A DNA stretch of 64,000 nt from an uncultured Ruminococcus sp. GTDB taxonomy: Bacteria; Bacillota; Clostridia; Oscillospirales; Ruminococcaceae. Location: positions 1-64,000 of the forward strand of contig CAKSJP010000008.1 of NCBI GenBank assembly GCA_934463425.1, given 5' to 3'. Under the pieces are notes generated by a model. It was not told where the DNA came from. It was given only the letters and a program-made list of their open reading frames with translations, and made no database searches. A program made the translations under genes and the position numbers. Positions 8,025 to 16,448 of the stretch are shown piece by piece; the stretch's first letter is position 1; each line of letters opens with the position of its first letter.

Positions 8025-9998
8025 ATGAAAAAAGGCAAAAAGCTCCTGGCAGGCATGATCGCCGCAGCCGCCTTATTGGGATGCAGCACAGTATTTCCGG
8101 CAGCAGCAGCGGCAGGCACATTGCCCTCAGCATGCAGCAACCAAGATATCCACCTGAGAAAGAATTCCTATCTGCAAAACACAGCAGACGGTTATATGCG
8201 CGTATATGTTTCCGACCAAGAGGAAGATACGGATATCCACATCGAGTATTATGACAAACAGTTTCAGCTGACCGAAAAGAAGTCTATCCCCAGAGAACTG
8301 GAATACTGGGGCGGCTTTTTCGAGGGAGCGGACAACTACTTTACAGTAGAAGGCACGAAAAATATGGACGAAATCGATGCTCAAGAAGTCCTCCGCGTTA
8401 ACAAATACGATAAAGCCTGGAACAAGCTGGGGACGGCGAAGATCACCGGCAATCCGGATATGTTTGGCGGTGAGGTGCGGTATCCCTTTGATTACGGCTG
8501 CTGTGAAATGACGGAGCTGAACGGGACGCTGTATATCGCCACCGGACACGAAGGCTATGTGGATGAATCGGTGGGACAGGGGCATCAGGGATTGCTTCTG
8601 ATCATGCTGGATGAGGCCGCGATGACCGGACAGATCGCAGACTGTGACCTCTGGCACTCCTTTGCACAATATCTCGACAATGACGGTTCCAGTCTCTATC
8701 TGTTTGAAAACAGCGAGGGCAGCCGCTGCTCTACCCTGACACAGTACGATCCCAGTGCCCTGCCGGCAGACTATTTCGACAGCCAAAAGGAAGCCACTAT
8801 TCTGCAATACGGCGGCGACCGCACTTCTGCCTGGGCAATTCCTACCTATGCAGAATGCAGCGGCATTGCCCTCTCCGGAGACAATGTTCTGACACTGGGC
8901 ACATCTGTGGATCAGGACAAATACGGCGAAGATTTTACCTACAATCTCTACGTCGGCGTAACGCCGAAGGACAATGTCAGCACCGAAGCAACAACCTTCA
9001 AATGGCTGACGAATTTGACCAGCAGCGAAGAAAATACCACAGCAGGCGTTGAAAATGCCCAGATCACAAAGATCAATGATGACCGCTTTCTGGTTTCGTG
9101 GACAGAGCAGTCAGACAGCTCGAACCTGACAGACATGAACGACCCGCTTTCTGACAACGTGCTGCACTATATGTTCATCGACGGCAAAGGCGATCCCATC
9201 GGCTATGAACAGATCGCCAATGCCGCCTATTCCGACTGCCGCCCCATCTATGACGGCACGAATGTGGTATTCTACAGTTCCAGCAGCAACGCTGTGGATT
9301 TCTATAGCATCAATGCCGCATCCGGCGCATTCTCTAAAAAGGTATACCGAGTCATCGGCGAAAATGTCACCTGGAACTATGCCGGCGGTGTTCTGACCGT
9401 CAGCGGCACAGGCGATATGAGTGTATTATCCTCGGATGATACTTGGTCTTACTTCCCAGTATGGCCCAAAGAATTGCAGAATAAAGTTACAAAAATCGTT
9501 GTCAAACGCGGTGTTACCAGTATTTCGGAAAACGCCTTTACTTATTTTGACAATCTAGAGGAAGTTGTGATTGAGAATGGTGTCCGGAGCATCGGCAAGC
9601 AAGCCTTCTATAAAAGCGGTTTATCAAAGATTACCATTCCAGCAAGTGTCACCGACATTGGCGAAGATATTGTATGGAGTGGTTCCTATTGGGTCGGTGA
9701 TAACAGCCATGTGTATTGGGCAGTCATCTACGTCGAAAAAGGCTCTGCCGCGGAAGCATATGCAAAAAAATACAATATAAGCTATGAGTATTACGATGCT
9801 CTTGCCGCAGTCGAAGGCGATGTCAACGGCGACGGCGTATTTAATGTTGCCGACGCAGCCTGCCTGCAAAAATGGCTTCTGGCTGACCCGGACATATCCC
9901 TGGCAGACTGGAAAGCCGGAGATCTGAACGAAGACGGCAGCCTGAATGCCATGGATCTCTGCCGCATGAAGCAAATGCTGCTTTCTCAGGCATCCTAA
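8025..9998 (+). CDS. Exported dockerin protein with leucine-rich repeats
   Basis: Exported protein of 657 residues. The N terminus has a signal peptide with a possible lipobox (ALLGC, cysteine near 20) followed by an Ala-rich stretch that could instead be cut by signal peptidase I. Residues about 30-450 are a beta-rich region with repeated strand motifs, perhaps a propeller, that I cannot assign. Residues about 478-550 are BspA-type leucine-rich repeats (SISENAFTYF, SIGKQAFYKSG). Residues about 598-657 are a type I dockerin with duplicated Ca-binding loops, GDVNGDGVFNVADA and GDLNEDGSLNAMD. The start at 8025 is set by TAGGAGGAAT; the longer reading frame overlaps the upstream gene. The dockerin implies cohesin binding on a cellulosome-like surface complex. 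Confidence 0.88.
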   Translation: MKKGKKLLAGMIAAAALLGCSTVFPAAAAAGTLPSACSNQDIHLRKNSYLQNTADGYMRVYVSDQEEDTDIHIEYYDKQFQLTEKKSIPRELEYWGGFFEGADNYFTVEGTKNMDEIDAQEVLRVNKYDKAWNKLGTAKITGNPDMFGGEVRYPFDYGCCEMTELNGTLYIATGHEGYVDESVGQGHQGLLLIMLDEAAMTGQIADCDLWHSFAQYLDNDGSSLYLFENSEGSRCSTLTQYDPSALPADYFDSQKEATILQYGGDRTSAWAIPTYAECSGIALSGDNVLTLGTSVDQDKYGEDFTYNLYVGVTPKDNVSTEATTFKWLTNLTSSEENTTAGVENAQITKINDDRFLVSWTEQSDSSNLTDMNDPLSDNVLHYMFIDGKGDPIGYEQIANAAYSDCRPIYDGTNVVFYSSSSNAVDFYSINAASGAFSKKVYRVIGENVTWNYAGGVLTVSGTGDMSVLSSDDTWSYFPVWPKELQNKVTKIVVKRGVTSISENAFTYFDNLEEVVIENGVRSIGKQAFYKSGLSKITIPASVTDIGEDIVWSGSYWVGDNSHVYWAVIYVEKGSAAEAYAKKYNISYEYYDALAAVEGDVNGDGVFNVADAACLQKWLLADPDISLADWKAGDLNEDGSLNAMDLCRMKQMLLSQAS

Positions 9999-10017
9999 AG
10001 AAAAAAACAAATACAGC

Positions 10018-10064
10018 AAAGCCGCATCCACTCGAGATTTCTGCCGAGTGGGTGCGGCTTTTTG
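10018..10064 (+). terminator. Terminator after the dockerin/LRR gene
   Basis: A long stem, AAAGCCGCA plus CACTCG pairing with CGAGTG and TGCGGCTTT, ends in a T-run. The A-rich other side means it could also serve the convergent rsmE transcript. Confidence 0.88.
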
Positions 10065-10105
10065 GTTATGGTTTCGATTGATTCCGGCTCTGTCAGAATT
10101 GATTC

Positions 10106-10825
10106 TTATAAATTGCCGGTGCGATGCATCACAATGGAGAGTGCCGCAAGCGGTGCAGTCTCACAGCGCAGGATACGATGTCCCAGCCAGACTGCGTGCG
10201 CACCGTTTTGCTGTAGTTGCTCTGCTTCCTCCGGGTCAAAACCGCCCTCGCTGCCTACCACCAGCGCAATGGTGCGGCAGTCCGCAAGCTCCACCGCATC
10301 AAACCGCACGCCGCCGCTCTCATACAGCAAAATGGTGCAGTCCGCCTGCTGCATTTCTTCGCATGCCTGGGCAAAAGTCAGCATCGGCGCAATCTCCGGA
10401 ATTAGTCCGCGGCCGGCCTGTTTTGCAGCTGATGCAGCGATTTTCTGGAAGCGCGGCAGCTTTTTCTGAAATTCTGCCGGCTTCGGACGGGAGATGCAGC
10501 GCCGTGTCAGCACTGGTACAATCCGAACTGCGCCCAGTTCCACCGCCTTTTGAATGATCTGTTCCAGCTTATCCGACTTCGGCATCGCCTGATACAGCGT
10601 TACGGAAACGGTCGGCTCTGCGGCACACAGCTCGGAGGAGAGCACATCCAGGTGCACCTCTTCCGGTGTGATGGAGCGGATCCGGCACTGGTAGTCTCTT
10701 CCATAGGCACAGACTGTCAGCGGATCGCCCACGCGCATCCGCAGGGCAAGTCCGATATGCCGGGCATCCGGGCCAGTGATACAAACATCGGATTCATCCA
10801 GTTCTTCTAAAAAAAATCTTGGCAT
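10106..10825 (-). CDS. rsmE: 16S rRNA m3U1498 methyltransferase RsmE
   Basis: SAM-dependent SPOUT-class enzyme that methylates N3 of U1498 in helix 44 of 16S rRNA. 239 residues: an N-terminal PUA-like domain (MPRFFLEEL, about 1-70), then the knotted methyltransferase domain with QAMPKSDKLEQIIQKAVELG and the SAM-binding knot VGSEGGFDPEE...LGHRILRCETA. Normal family length. Alone on the minus strand, facing the dockerin gene; the commonly adjacent prmA is not in this window. Confidence 0.96.
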   Translation of the reverse strand: MPRFFLEELDESDVCITGPDARHIGLALRMRVGDPLTVCAYGRDYQCRIRSITPEEVHLDVLSSELCAAEPTVSVTLYQAMPKSDKLEQIIQKAVELGAVRIVPVLTRRCISRPKPAEFQKKLPRFQKIAASAAKQAGRGLIPEIAPMLTFAQACEEMQQADCTILLYESGGVRFDAVELADCRTIALVVGSEGGFDPEEAEQLQQNGAHAVWLGHRILRCETAPLAALSIVMHRTGNL

Positions 10826-10855
10826 ACTCTGCTCCTTTTATAAAAATGATTTGGG

Positions 10856-10884
10856 TTGACATTCCATGCAAAATGTGATACAGT
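10856..10884 (+). promoter_or_regulatory. Promoter of the 10988 lipoprotein gene
   Basis: TTGACA (10856-10861), 17 bp, TACAGT (10879-10884), with about 100 nt of leader before the ATG. It is divergent from rsmE. Confidence 0.6.
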
Positions 10885-10987
10885 ATTAAGTAAGAGCCTG
10901 TTTCGCAGCGGTTCATCCCCTTCTTTGCATTTGCGGCAGGCTGAAAACCAGGGACAGGATCCTGTCCGGAAAAGGATGCGTTAACAC

Positions 10988-11635
10988 ATGAAATTTCGAT
11001 ATTCTCTTTTACAGCGGCTCTTCCTCTGCGGTACTGCGGCAGCGCTGCTTTGCACAGGTCTGGCGGGCTGTTCCAACAGCAGTTCAGACAGCAGCGAATC
11101 CGGCGTAGATGTCGCCATGGAAGACCTGGAATACGGCGCGACCATGCGGGACGACAAAAGCCGTGCAGTTCCGCTGGAGTACGACAAGCGGTTTCTGGAG
11201 GACGGCGAACTGGACGCACTGGCAAACTATTACGGTTCGATCCAAAACGAAGATGTCGATCTGTTCCAGTCCTGCACCGTGGAAAAATACATGGAATCAC
11301 TCTATGAAAACGCCTACGGCGGTCTGTTGGACGACAGCGCCTATCTGACACAGCAGAAAGAGGAATTTCAAAAGCAGGTCAGCGGCGACTTCAGCTTTGC
11401 GCAGATCGTTGTGAACGGCTGCATCGACCAGGATGAAACCGGTTCAAATGCAGAATACCTCACTGGCATGCTGGATGAACTGAACGAGGACAGCAGTTTC
11501 TGTGCAGAGCACATGACGAGCTGTAAAACACTGACGGTACAGCCAGTGGTCACTGACGGCACAGATACCGTCTATTGCGATGAGGTCACTGTTTTTGTGA
11601 TCGCGTTGGACGATCAATATTACATTTGCGCATAA
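10988..11635 (+). CDS. Lipoprotein of unknown function
   Basis: Predicted lipoprotein of 215 residues. The signal peptide ends in an excellent lipobox, LAGC, with the cysteine near 28, followed by a Ser-rich spacer (SNSSSDSSES). The mature part is acidic and alpha-helical with no motif I recognise. Its make-up (short spacer, then a small domain of about 150 residues with an 'ANYYGSIQNEDVDLFQS' helix) resembles the lipoprotein at 21757-22443, which has 'IAMYFYAVDTQNYDLYLKQ' at the matching place; the two may be distant paralogues. Single-gene unit with its own promoter and terminator. Confidence 0.85.
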   Translation: MKFRYSLLQRLFLCGTAAALLCTGLAGCSNSSSDSSESGVDVAMEDLEYGATMRDDKSRAVPLEYDKRFLEDGELDALANYYGSIQNEDVDLFQSCTVEKYMESLYENAYGGLLDDSAYLTQQKEEFQKQVSGDFSFAQIVVNGCIDQDETGSNAEYLTGMLDELNEDSSFCAEHMTSCKTLTVQPVVTDGTDTVYCDEVTVFVIALDDQYYICA

Positions 11636-11650
11636 TCACATCCAGAAATC

Positions 11651-11683
11651 ACGCAGTTTGTCATGAGGCAGACTGCGTTTTTT
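11651..11683 (+). terminator. Terminator after the 10988 lipoprotein gene
   Basis: ACGCAGT...GAC pairs with GTC...ACTGCGT and six T follow. It lies inside the 3' end of the convergent gene at 11661-11921. Confidence 0.75.
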
Positions 11684-11921
11684 CATTTTCCGCCGCTTCC
11701 GGCAGCACATCTGGTCTGTGGTAAATGATCTCAGCCGCATTTTTTGCTTCTGCCGCCTGCTTTTCTGCCTGCTGTGCCTGTGCCGCTTTTTCCTCACACT
11801 CCCGCATCTTGTCCGAAAGCTGATCCATCGCCCGGCGATACCGCCAGAACAGCAGGATCATAGCAATCAGATAAACCACGGTCACGATGCCGAGAATTAT
11901 GGCAAGCTTATGTTCACCCAT
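11661..11921 (-). CDS. Small membrane-anchored coiled-coil protein
   Basis: Protein of 86 residues with one N-terminal membrane helix (about 5-27, LAIILGIVTVVYLIAMILLFW), a positive RYRRA stop-transfer, then an Ala/Gln/Glu/Lys-rich coiled coil (about 35-65) and a polar tail. The frame is open further upstream, but the ATG at 11919-11921 follows AAAGGA and starts just before the helix. Family not recognised; topology suggests a cytoplasmic coiled coil on a membrane anchor. Its last codons overlap the terminator of the convergent lipoprotein gene. Confidence 0.7.
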   Translation of the reverse strand: MGEHKLAIILGIVTVVYLIAMILLFWRYRRAMDQLSDKMRECEEKAAQAQQAEKQAAEAKNAAEIIYHRPDVLPEAAENEKTQSAS

Positions 11922-12121
11922 ACTGCATTTTCCTTTCTGAAAGTTTATTCCATACACTATATCTTTTATTATAACAAAAATCAGCAGGAAAATCCACGTT
12001 ATTTTGCACAAAAAAGAAGAAATAATTTGTGAAACGCCGAGGTGTTATACAGCAAACAGTTGTCCGTAAGCCGAGTACATTGGTAAACTTTTTGAGAACC
12101 TGATAAAAATTCTTCGTTCAT

Positions 12122-12150
12122 AGTTGCACGCACCCGTGCAACTTTTTTTG
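12122..12150 (+). terminator. Terminator-like hairpin upstream of the lysis cassette
   Basis: GTTGCACG and CGTGCAAC pair around CACC, followed by seven T. No complete plus-strand gene precedes it in 12012-12121, so it may end a lost gene or act as a leader attenuator for the cassette. Confidence 0.75.
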
Positions 12151-12201
12151 TCTGCGGCGCTATTTATAGAGGGACACTTCTCTCGGAGAGGAGGCATTCA
12201 C

Positions 12202-12615
12202 ATAAAAGAAACCATCTGCACCATCACCGGCATCCTGGGCAGCTTTATCGCCGGGCTGTTCGGCGGCTGGGATGCGTCCATGGTCACACTGCTGCTGTTC
12301 ATGGGCATAGACTGTATTACAGGCATCATGGCTGCCTGCATTGGCAGATCTGCCAAGTCGTGCAGCGGAAAGCTATCCAGTCAGTCCTGCTGGAGCGGCC
12401 TGGCAAAGAAATGCGTCTCCCTGCTGCTGGTCCTGGTGGCGGTGCGTCTGGATATTACTCTGGGCACCTCGTACATCCGGGACGCGGTATGCATTGCATT
12501 TGTTGCAAACGAGCTGCTGTCGATCACGGAGAACGCAGGGCTGCTGGGTGTGCCGCTGCCGGCAGTCATTGCTAAGACAATCGAACTGTTACAGACCAAG
12601 GGAAAGGATGAATAA
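12202..12615 (+). CDS. Phage-type holin with an apparent ATA start codon
   Basis: Small integral membrane protein of about 137 residues of the phage holin family found in toxin-secretion and phage-lysis cassettes (TcdE/Cph1 type). Hydrophobic segments follow one another (GILGSFIAGLFGG, MVTLLLFMGIDCITGIMAA, VSLLLVLVAV), and the GIDCITGI motif is typical. A perfect GGAGAGGAGG lies 7 bp before an ATA codon (12202) where relatives have ATG followed by the same Lys-Glu-Thr. The next in-frame ATG is at 12278, inside a helix, and in-frame TTG/GTG codons further upstream fall in a terminator hairpin. The gene may therefore be poorly translated or decaying. It runs 2 bp ahead of a GH25 lysozyme. Confidence 0.82.
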   Translation: MKETICTITGILGSFIAGLFGGWDASMVTLLLFMGIDCITGIMAACIGRSAKSCSGKLSSQSCWSGLAKKCVSLLLVLVAVRLDITLGTSYIRDAVCIAFVANELLSITENAGLLGVPLPAVIAKTIELLQTKGKDE

Positions 12616-12617
12616 AC

Positions 12618-13508
12618 ATGAGAGGAATCGATATCAGCAAACACAATGGCGCTGTAAACTGGGCGCAGGTCAAAGCGGACGGCGTACAGTTCGCCATTCT
12701 CCGGGCAGGCTACGGCAAGGAAACATCACAGAAAGACACGCAGTTTGAAGCCAACTACGCCGGATGCAAGGCACAGGGCATCCCCTGCGGCGCATACTGG
12801 TACAGCTACGCCACTACCCCGGCAGAAGCCAGACAGGAAGCGGCTGTCTGCCTGAGCTTCCTTCAGGGCAAAACCTTTGGGTTTCCGATCTACTTCGACA
12901 TTGAGGAACAAAAGGTGCTTGCCCAGGGCAAGACCGCCTGCACTGCCATTGCAAAGGCATTCCTGGAAACAGTGGAAAAGGCAGGCTATTTCGTGGGGAT
13001 CTATTCCAGCAAGTCACACCTGGAGAGTTGCTTCACTGAGGAACTGCGGACACGATACGCTGTCTGGGTGGCGCACTACGGCGTGGAAAAGACCACCTAC
13101 CACGGGCAGTATGGCATCTGGCAGAAGTCCAGCACAGGCAAGGTGAGCGGCATTCGGGGCAATGTGGACATGAACGAGTGCTACACGGACTATCCGGCAG
13201 CCATCCGCAAGAAAGGGCTGAACGGGTTCAAGGCTGCCCAGACCGCAGCAACAGCGAAGCCGGCGCAGGCGAAGTCCTGGAAGAAAGGCCAGGCGGTGCA
13301 CATCGGCAGCAATGTACCGCTGTTCGCCAACGAAACTACTACCACACCTGCTTCCCGGCTGACCGCCGGAACGTACTACATCTACGACGGCGTACCGTGC
13401 AAGCTGGGGCGCTATCGCATCACCACTACGGCGGCGAATTGCTGCAGGACACCAGTCGGGAAGTTTGTCACAGGGTATGTGTCTTGGGATAATTTTCGGG
13501 AAGTGTAA
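12618..13508 (+). CDS. GH25 lysozyme (phage-type endolysin)
   Basis: Peptidoglycan muramidase of 296 residues. The GH25 domain spans about 1-195: RGIDISKHNGAVNW with the first catalytic-face Asp, GAYWYSYA, PIYFDIEE with the catalytic Asp/Glu pair, and the terminal GNVDMNECY. A short Ala/Lys-rich linker leads to a C-terminal domain (about 220-296) that looks SH3-like. No signal peptide, so release should need the holin encoded immediately upstream, as in phage lysis cassettes. AAAGGATG provides the ribosome binding site. A terminator follows at once and no other phage gene is present. Confidence 0.93.
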   Translation: MRGIDISKHNGAVNWAQVKADGVQFAILRAGYGKETSQKDTQFEANYAGCKAQGIPCGAYWYSYATTPAEARQEAAVCLSFLQGKTFGFPIYFDIEEQKVLAQGKTACTAIAKAFLETVEKAGYFVGIYSSKSHLESCFTEELRTRYAVWVAHYGVEKTTYHGQYGIWQKSSTGKVSGIRGNVDMNECYTDYPAAIRKKGLNGFKAAQTAATAKPAQAKSWKKGQAVHIGSNVPLFANETTTTPASRLTAGTYYIYDGVPCKLGRYRITTTAANCCRTPVGKFVTGYVSWDNFREV

Positions 13509-13525
13509 ATAGGGATAAATCCGCA

Positions 13526-13567
13526 AAAAGTCCGCTACTCCAGAAGTATGGAGCGGCGGACTTTTCT
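13526..13567 (+). terminator. Terminator after the lysozyme gene
   Basis: AAAAGTCCGC pairs with GCGGACTTTT, with an inner CTCCA/TGGAG stem. Its symmetry allows it to end the minus-strand tRNA-Gln transcript too. Confidence 0.85.
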
Positions 13568-13612
13568 GATTTTTCCGTGTTTCAAAGAAAAATTCCGGAA
13601 AACATGTCGGCT

Positions 13613-13688
13613 TGGTTGGGATAGCTGGATTCGAACCAGCGGAATGACGGAGTCAAAGTCCGTTGCCTTACCCCTTGGCTATACCCCA
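13613..13688 (-). tRNA. tRNA-Gln (anticodon TTG)
   Basis: 76 nt including the encoded CCA. The acceptor stem is TGGGGTA/TATCCCA with discriminator A; the anticodon loop CTTTGAC gives TTG; the T-arm reads GCTGGTTCGAATCCAGC. Transcribed from its own promoter at 13731-13759. Confidence 0.96.
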
Positions 13689-13730
13689 GTTTCCAATAAA
13701 TTACTGTTCACACCTGTGAGCATATATTTT

Positions 13731-13759
13731 AGTATACCATACCTTTCTGAAAATGTCAA
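13731..13759 (-). promoter_or_regulatory. Promoter of tRNA-Gln
   Basis: Minus strand TTGACA (13754-13759), 17 bp, TATACT (13731-13736). Confidence 0.8.
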
Positions 13760-13836
13760 GTATTTTTTCCCGCCGAAAAAAACACCAGTTTTTTTGATGG
13801 TATCCCACTTTTTTTGAGAAAAATCTCCGAAATTCC

Positions 13837-13865
13837 TTGCAAATTGATTTTTTTTATGATATAAT
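13837..13865 (+). promoter_or_regulatory. Promoter of the Ydj-like operon
   Basis: TTGCAA (13837-13842), 17 bp, TATAAT (13860-13865). The rest of the 360-bp gap before 14050 holds the tRNA-Gln promoter and a repeat element; no gene is seen. Confidence 0.65.
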
Positions 13866-13928
13866 TGTATTGATCATATTGCAATTCAGCGATACGATCC
13901 ACATATATTCAAAATCGGGAGTATCTTA

Positions 13929-14017
13929 GGCAGCACTGTACAAAGCTCTTGCACATGAAAAAACGCAAGCAGATTGCGTGCAAGCCGCAGACGAGCTTCG
14001 CGCAGCGCCGCCTTTAC
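13929..14017. repeat. Dispersed inverted-repeat element, long copy
   Basis: The left end reads GGCAGCACTGTACAAAG and the right end GCGCAGCGCCGCCTTTA, roughly complementary to each other and to the ends of the copy at 32661-32711. A nested hairpin (CTTGCA...TGCAAG enclosing CGCAA/TTGCG, 13948-13984) fills the middle. It lies in the leader of the Ydj-like operon. Confidence 0.55.
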
Positions 14018-14049
14018 CCCACAGAAAAAAATACTGGAGGTTTTCGATT

Positions 14050-15339
14050 ATGGGTTTGATTCGTGCAGCAGCAGGCGCTGTCAGCGGCACACTGGCAGAT
14101 TCCTGGCTGGAATACATTACAGCAGGAGATATGGGTGCTAATACCGTTATGACAAAAGGAGTTCAGATCAAACGCGGCAAGCATGGCAGCAACACCAAGG
14201 GCACTCCGGATATCATTTCCAATGGTTCACGTATTGAGGTCGGACCGAATCAGATGATGATCCTGATGGACAGCGGCCGCGTTGTCGACTACACTGCGGA
14301 AGAGGGCTGCTATGAGGTATTTCTCTCCTCTTCTCCGTCGATGTTCAACGGTGAACTGAAGGATTCTGTCCGGGAGTCCTTCGAGCGCTTTAAGTTCGGC
14401 GGTCAGCCGGGCAAGTCCCAGCAGGTCTACTTCATCAATCTGCAGGAGATCCGCGGCATCAAGTTTGGTACACGCAATGCATTGCAGTATTTTGACAACT
14501 TTTATAATGCAGAGCTGTTTGTCCGCTGTCACGGCAGTTATTCCATCAAGATCACAGATCCTCTGAAATTCTTCATGGAAGTCATTCCGCGGAATGCTGC
14601 TAATGTCACTTTTGATGAGATCAACGAACAGTTTAACATGGAATTTCTTTCTGCACTGCAGTCTGCCATCGGTCAGATGTCTGTAGACGGCACGCGCATC
14701 TCCGCCCTGCCTTCCAAGAGCATGGAACTGTCCAAATATATGGCAACCGTCCTGGACGAGGATTGGACACAGGCACGCGGTGTGGATATCTGCGCTGTGG
14801 GCATCGCCAGCATCAGCTATGACGACGAGAGCAAGGCACTCATCAATATGCGCAATCAGGGTGCTATGATGGGAGATCCCAACGTCCGTGAGGGCTTTGT
14901 ACAGTCTGCTGTAGCAAAGGGACTGCAGTCTGCCGGCTCAAACACTGCCGGCGCAGGGCAGGCATATATGGCAATGGGCATGGGCATGCAGAGCGCAGGC
15001 AACTTTATGGCAAGTGCTTCGCAGACAAATGCACAGCAGATGCAGCAGCAACAGGCAATGGCGCAGCAGCAACAGCAGGCTGCCGCACAGGCAGCCCCGG
15101 CAAATGGCTGGACCTGTTCCTGCGGCACAGTCAATACCGGAAACTTCTGCAACAACTGCGGCAGCAAAAAGCCTGCTCCCGCCGGAACATGGAAATGCAG
15201 CTGCGGTGCGGAGAATACCGGAAATTTCTGCACCAACTGCGGCGGAAAAAAGCCCGCTTCCTCCGGCGAATGGACCTGTTCCTGCGGCACAGTAAACACC
15301 GGAAATTTCTGTACCAACTGCGGCAATAAGCGCGGCTAA
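14050..15339 (+). CDS. SPFH-domain protein with three C-terminal zinc ribbons (YdjI-like)
   Basis: Protein of 429 residues resembling B. subtilis YdjI ('virion core' SPFH-like family). Residues about 1-295 form the SPFH/band-7-like domain (EVGPNQMMILMDSGRVVDY, then GSYSIKITDP). A Met/Ala/Gln-rich linker (about 296-352) contains long glutamine runs. Three nearly identical zinc ribbons close the protein (CSCGTVNTGNFCNNCG, CSCGAENTGNFCTNCG, CSCGTVNTGNFCTNCG), each with four cysteines. TGGAGG precedes the ATG. First gene of a five-gene operon. In Bacillus the homologues work with PspA at the stressed membrane; no PspA gene is present here. Confidence 0.88.
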   Translation: MGLIRAAAGAVSGTLADSWLEYITAGDMGANTVMTKGVQIKRGKHGSNTKGTPDIISNGSRIEVGPNQMMILMDSGRVVDYTAEEGCYEVFLSSSPSMFNGELKDSVRESFERFKFGGQPGKSQQVYFINLQEIRGIKFGTRNALQYFDNFYNAELFVRCHGSYSIKITDPLKFFMEVIPRNAANVTFDEINEQFNMEFLSALQSAIGQMSVDGTRISALPSKSMELSKYMATVLDEDWTQARGVDICAVGIASISYDDESKALINMRNQGAMMGDPNVREGFVQSAVAKGLQSAGSNTAGAGQAYMAMGMGMQSAGNFMASASQTNAQQMQQQQAMAQQQQQAAAQAAPANGWTCSCGTVNTGNFCNNCGSKKPAPAGTWKCSCGAENTGNFCTNCGGKKPASSGEWTCSCGTVNTGNFCTNCGNKRG

Positions 15340-15362
15340 TCCATATATACAAAGGAGATACC

Positions 15363-16448
15363 ATGAATACCGTACAATACAAATGTCCCAACTGCGGCGC
15401 AGAACTGACCTTTGATCCGGAACAGCAGAATTTTTCCTGCCCCTACTGCGACAGCTCTTATACTGAAGCGGAAATGCAGCAGCTGTATCAAAACATGGAA
15501 CAACAGGCAGATCAGAATGCAGATGCTTCTGCAGAGACATTGGACAGCGAAAATGATGACAAGGCGTTTGAAAACGAAACACGTCTTTATACCTGTCAGA
15601 ACTGCGGTGCACAGATCATTGCAGAAGCCGAAACTTCTGCCACCTTCTGTTACTACTGCCACGCACCGGTAGTTCTCGCCGGACGGCTCACCGGAGAATA
15701 TAAGCCGGCATATGTGCTTCCCTTTGCCGTCAACCGCGAAGCAGCACTGGAAAAGCTTCACGGCTGGTGCAAAAAGCGCTGGTTCCTGCCCAGAAGCTTC
15801 ACCTCGGAAAAGCAGCTGGAAAAAATGACCGGCGTTTATGTTCCATTCTGGCTCACCAACTGTGACACCTCTGCACACGTAAACGCACTGGCAAAAAAAG
15901 AGCGCAGCTGGCGCGATGGCGATTATCGTGTGACGGAGACCAAGGAATTTGCCGTAGAACGTCTGGCAAAGATCCCATATCGCGGTGTCCCGGCGGACGG
16001 CTCACAAAAGATCGAAGATGCCCTCATGGATGCCATCGAGCCATTCCCCTATGACAAAATGAAGCAGTTTTCCATGAAATACCTCAGCGGATTCATGGCA
16101 CAAAAGTATGATGTTCCCTATGATCAAATACTGCCCCGCATCCAAAAGCGCATTGATACCCATGCAGTAAAGGTTGTGGAACGCTCCATCACCGGCTATT
16201 CTTCTCATGTTGTGACTTCACACGATGTCCAGATGAAGAACCTCCAGCATGACTATGCACTGCTTCCGGTATGGTTCATGAACTTTCACTATCAGGGAAA
16301 GGATTATAACTTTGCTATGAACGGTCAGACCGGCGTACAGGCAGGCACACCGCCCCTCAGCTGGGCCAAGGCACTGCTCTTCAGCGGCGCACTGACAGCA
16401 GCTGTAACAGGTCTTGCAATACTGATAGGAGGGCTGATGTTCCGATGA
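15363..16448 (+). CDS. TFIIB-type zinc-ribbon membrane protein (YdjG-like)
   Basis: Protein of 361 residues. Two zinc ribbons open it: CPNCG...CPYC (about 8-30) and CQNCG...CYYC (about 79-100), separated by an acidic Gln-rich segment. The middle (about 105-325) is a soluble domain with YKPAYVLPF and YVPFWLTNC, and one membrane helix lies at the extreme C terminus (about 336-358). Matches the architecture I know for YdjG of the B. subtilis pspA-ydjG-ydjH-ydjI operon. It overlaps the next gene by 4 bp, implying coupled translation. Confidence 0.83.
   Translation: MNTVQYKCPNCGAELTFDPEQQNFSCPYCDSSYTEAEMQQLYQNMEQQADQNADASAETLDSENDDKAFENETRLYTCQNCGAQIIAEAETSATFCYYCHAPVVLAGRLTGEYKPAYVLPFAVNREAALEKLHGWCKKRWFLPRSFTSEKQLEKMTGVYVPFWLTNCDTSAHVNALAKKERSWRDGDYRVTETKEFAVERLAKIPYRGVPADGSQKIEDALMDAIEPFPYDKMKQFSMKYLSGFMAQKYDVPYDQILPRIQKRIDTHAVKVVERSITGYSSHVVTSHDVQMKNLQHDYALLPVWFMNFHYQGKDYNFAMNGQTGVQAGTPPLSWAKALLFSGALTAAVTGLAILIGGLMFR

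Noticed and set aside
12012..13688. Complete integrated prophage with att sites at tRNA-Gln
   Set aside because: Only holin and lysozyme are present, and I found no direct repeat of the tRNA 3' end on the far side.
13955..14059. Short upstream frame (about 34 codons, MKKRKQIACK...) overlapping the start of the SPFH gene
   Set aside because: No ribosome binding site, and it lies across the repeat element's hairpin; better explained by the repeat.
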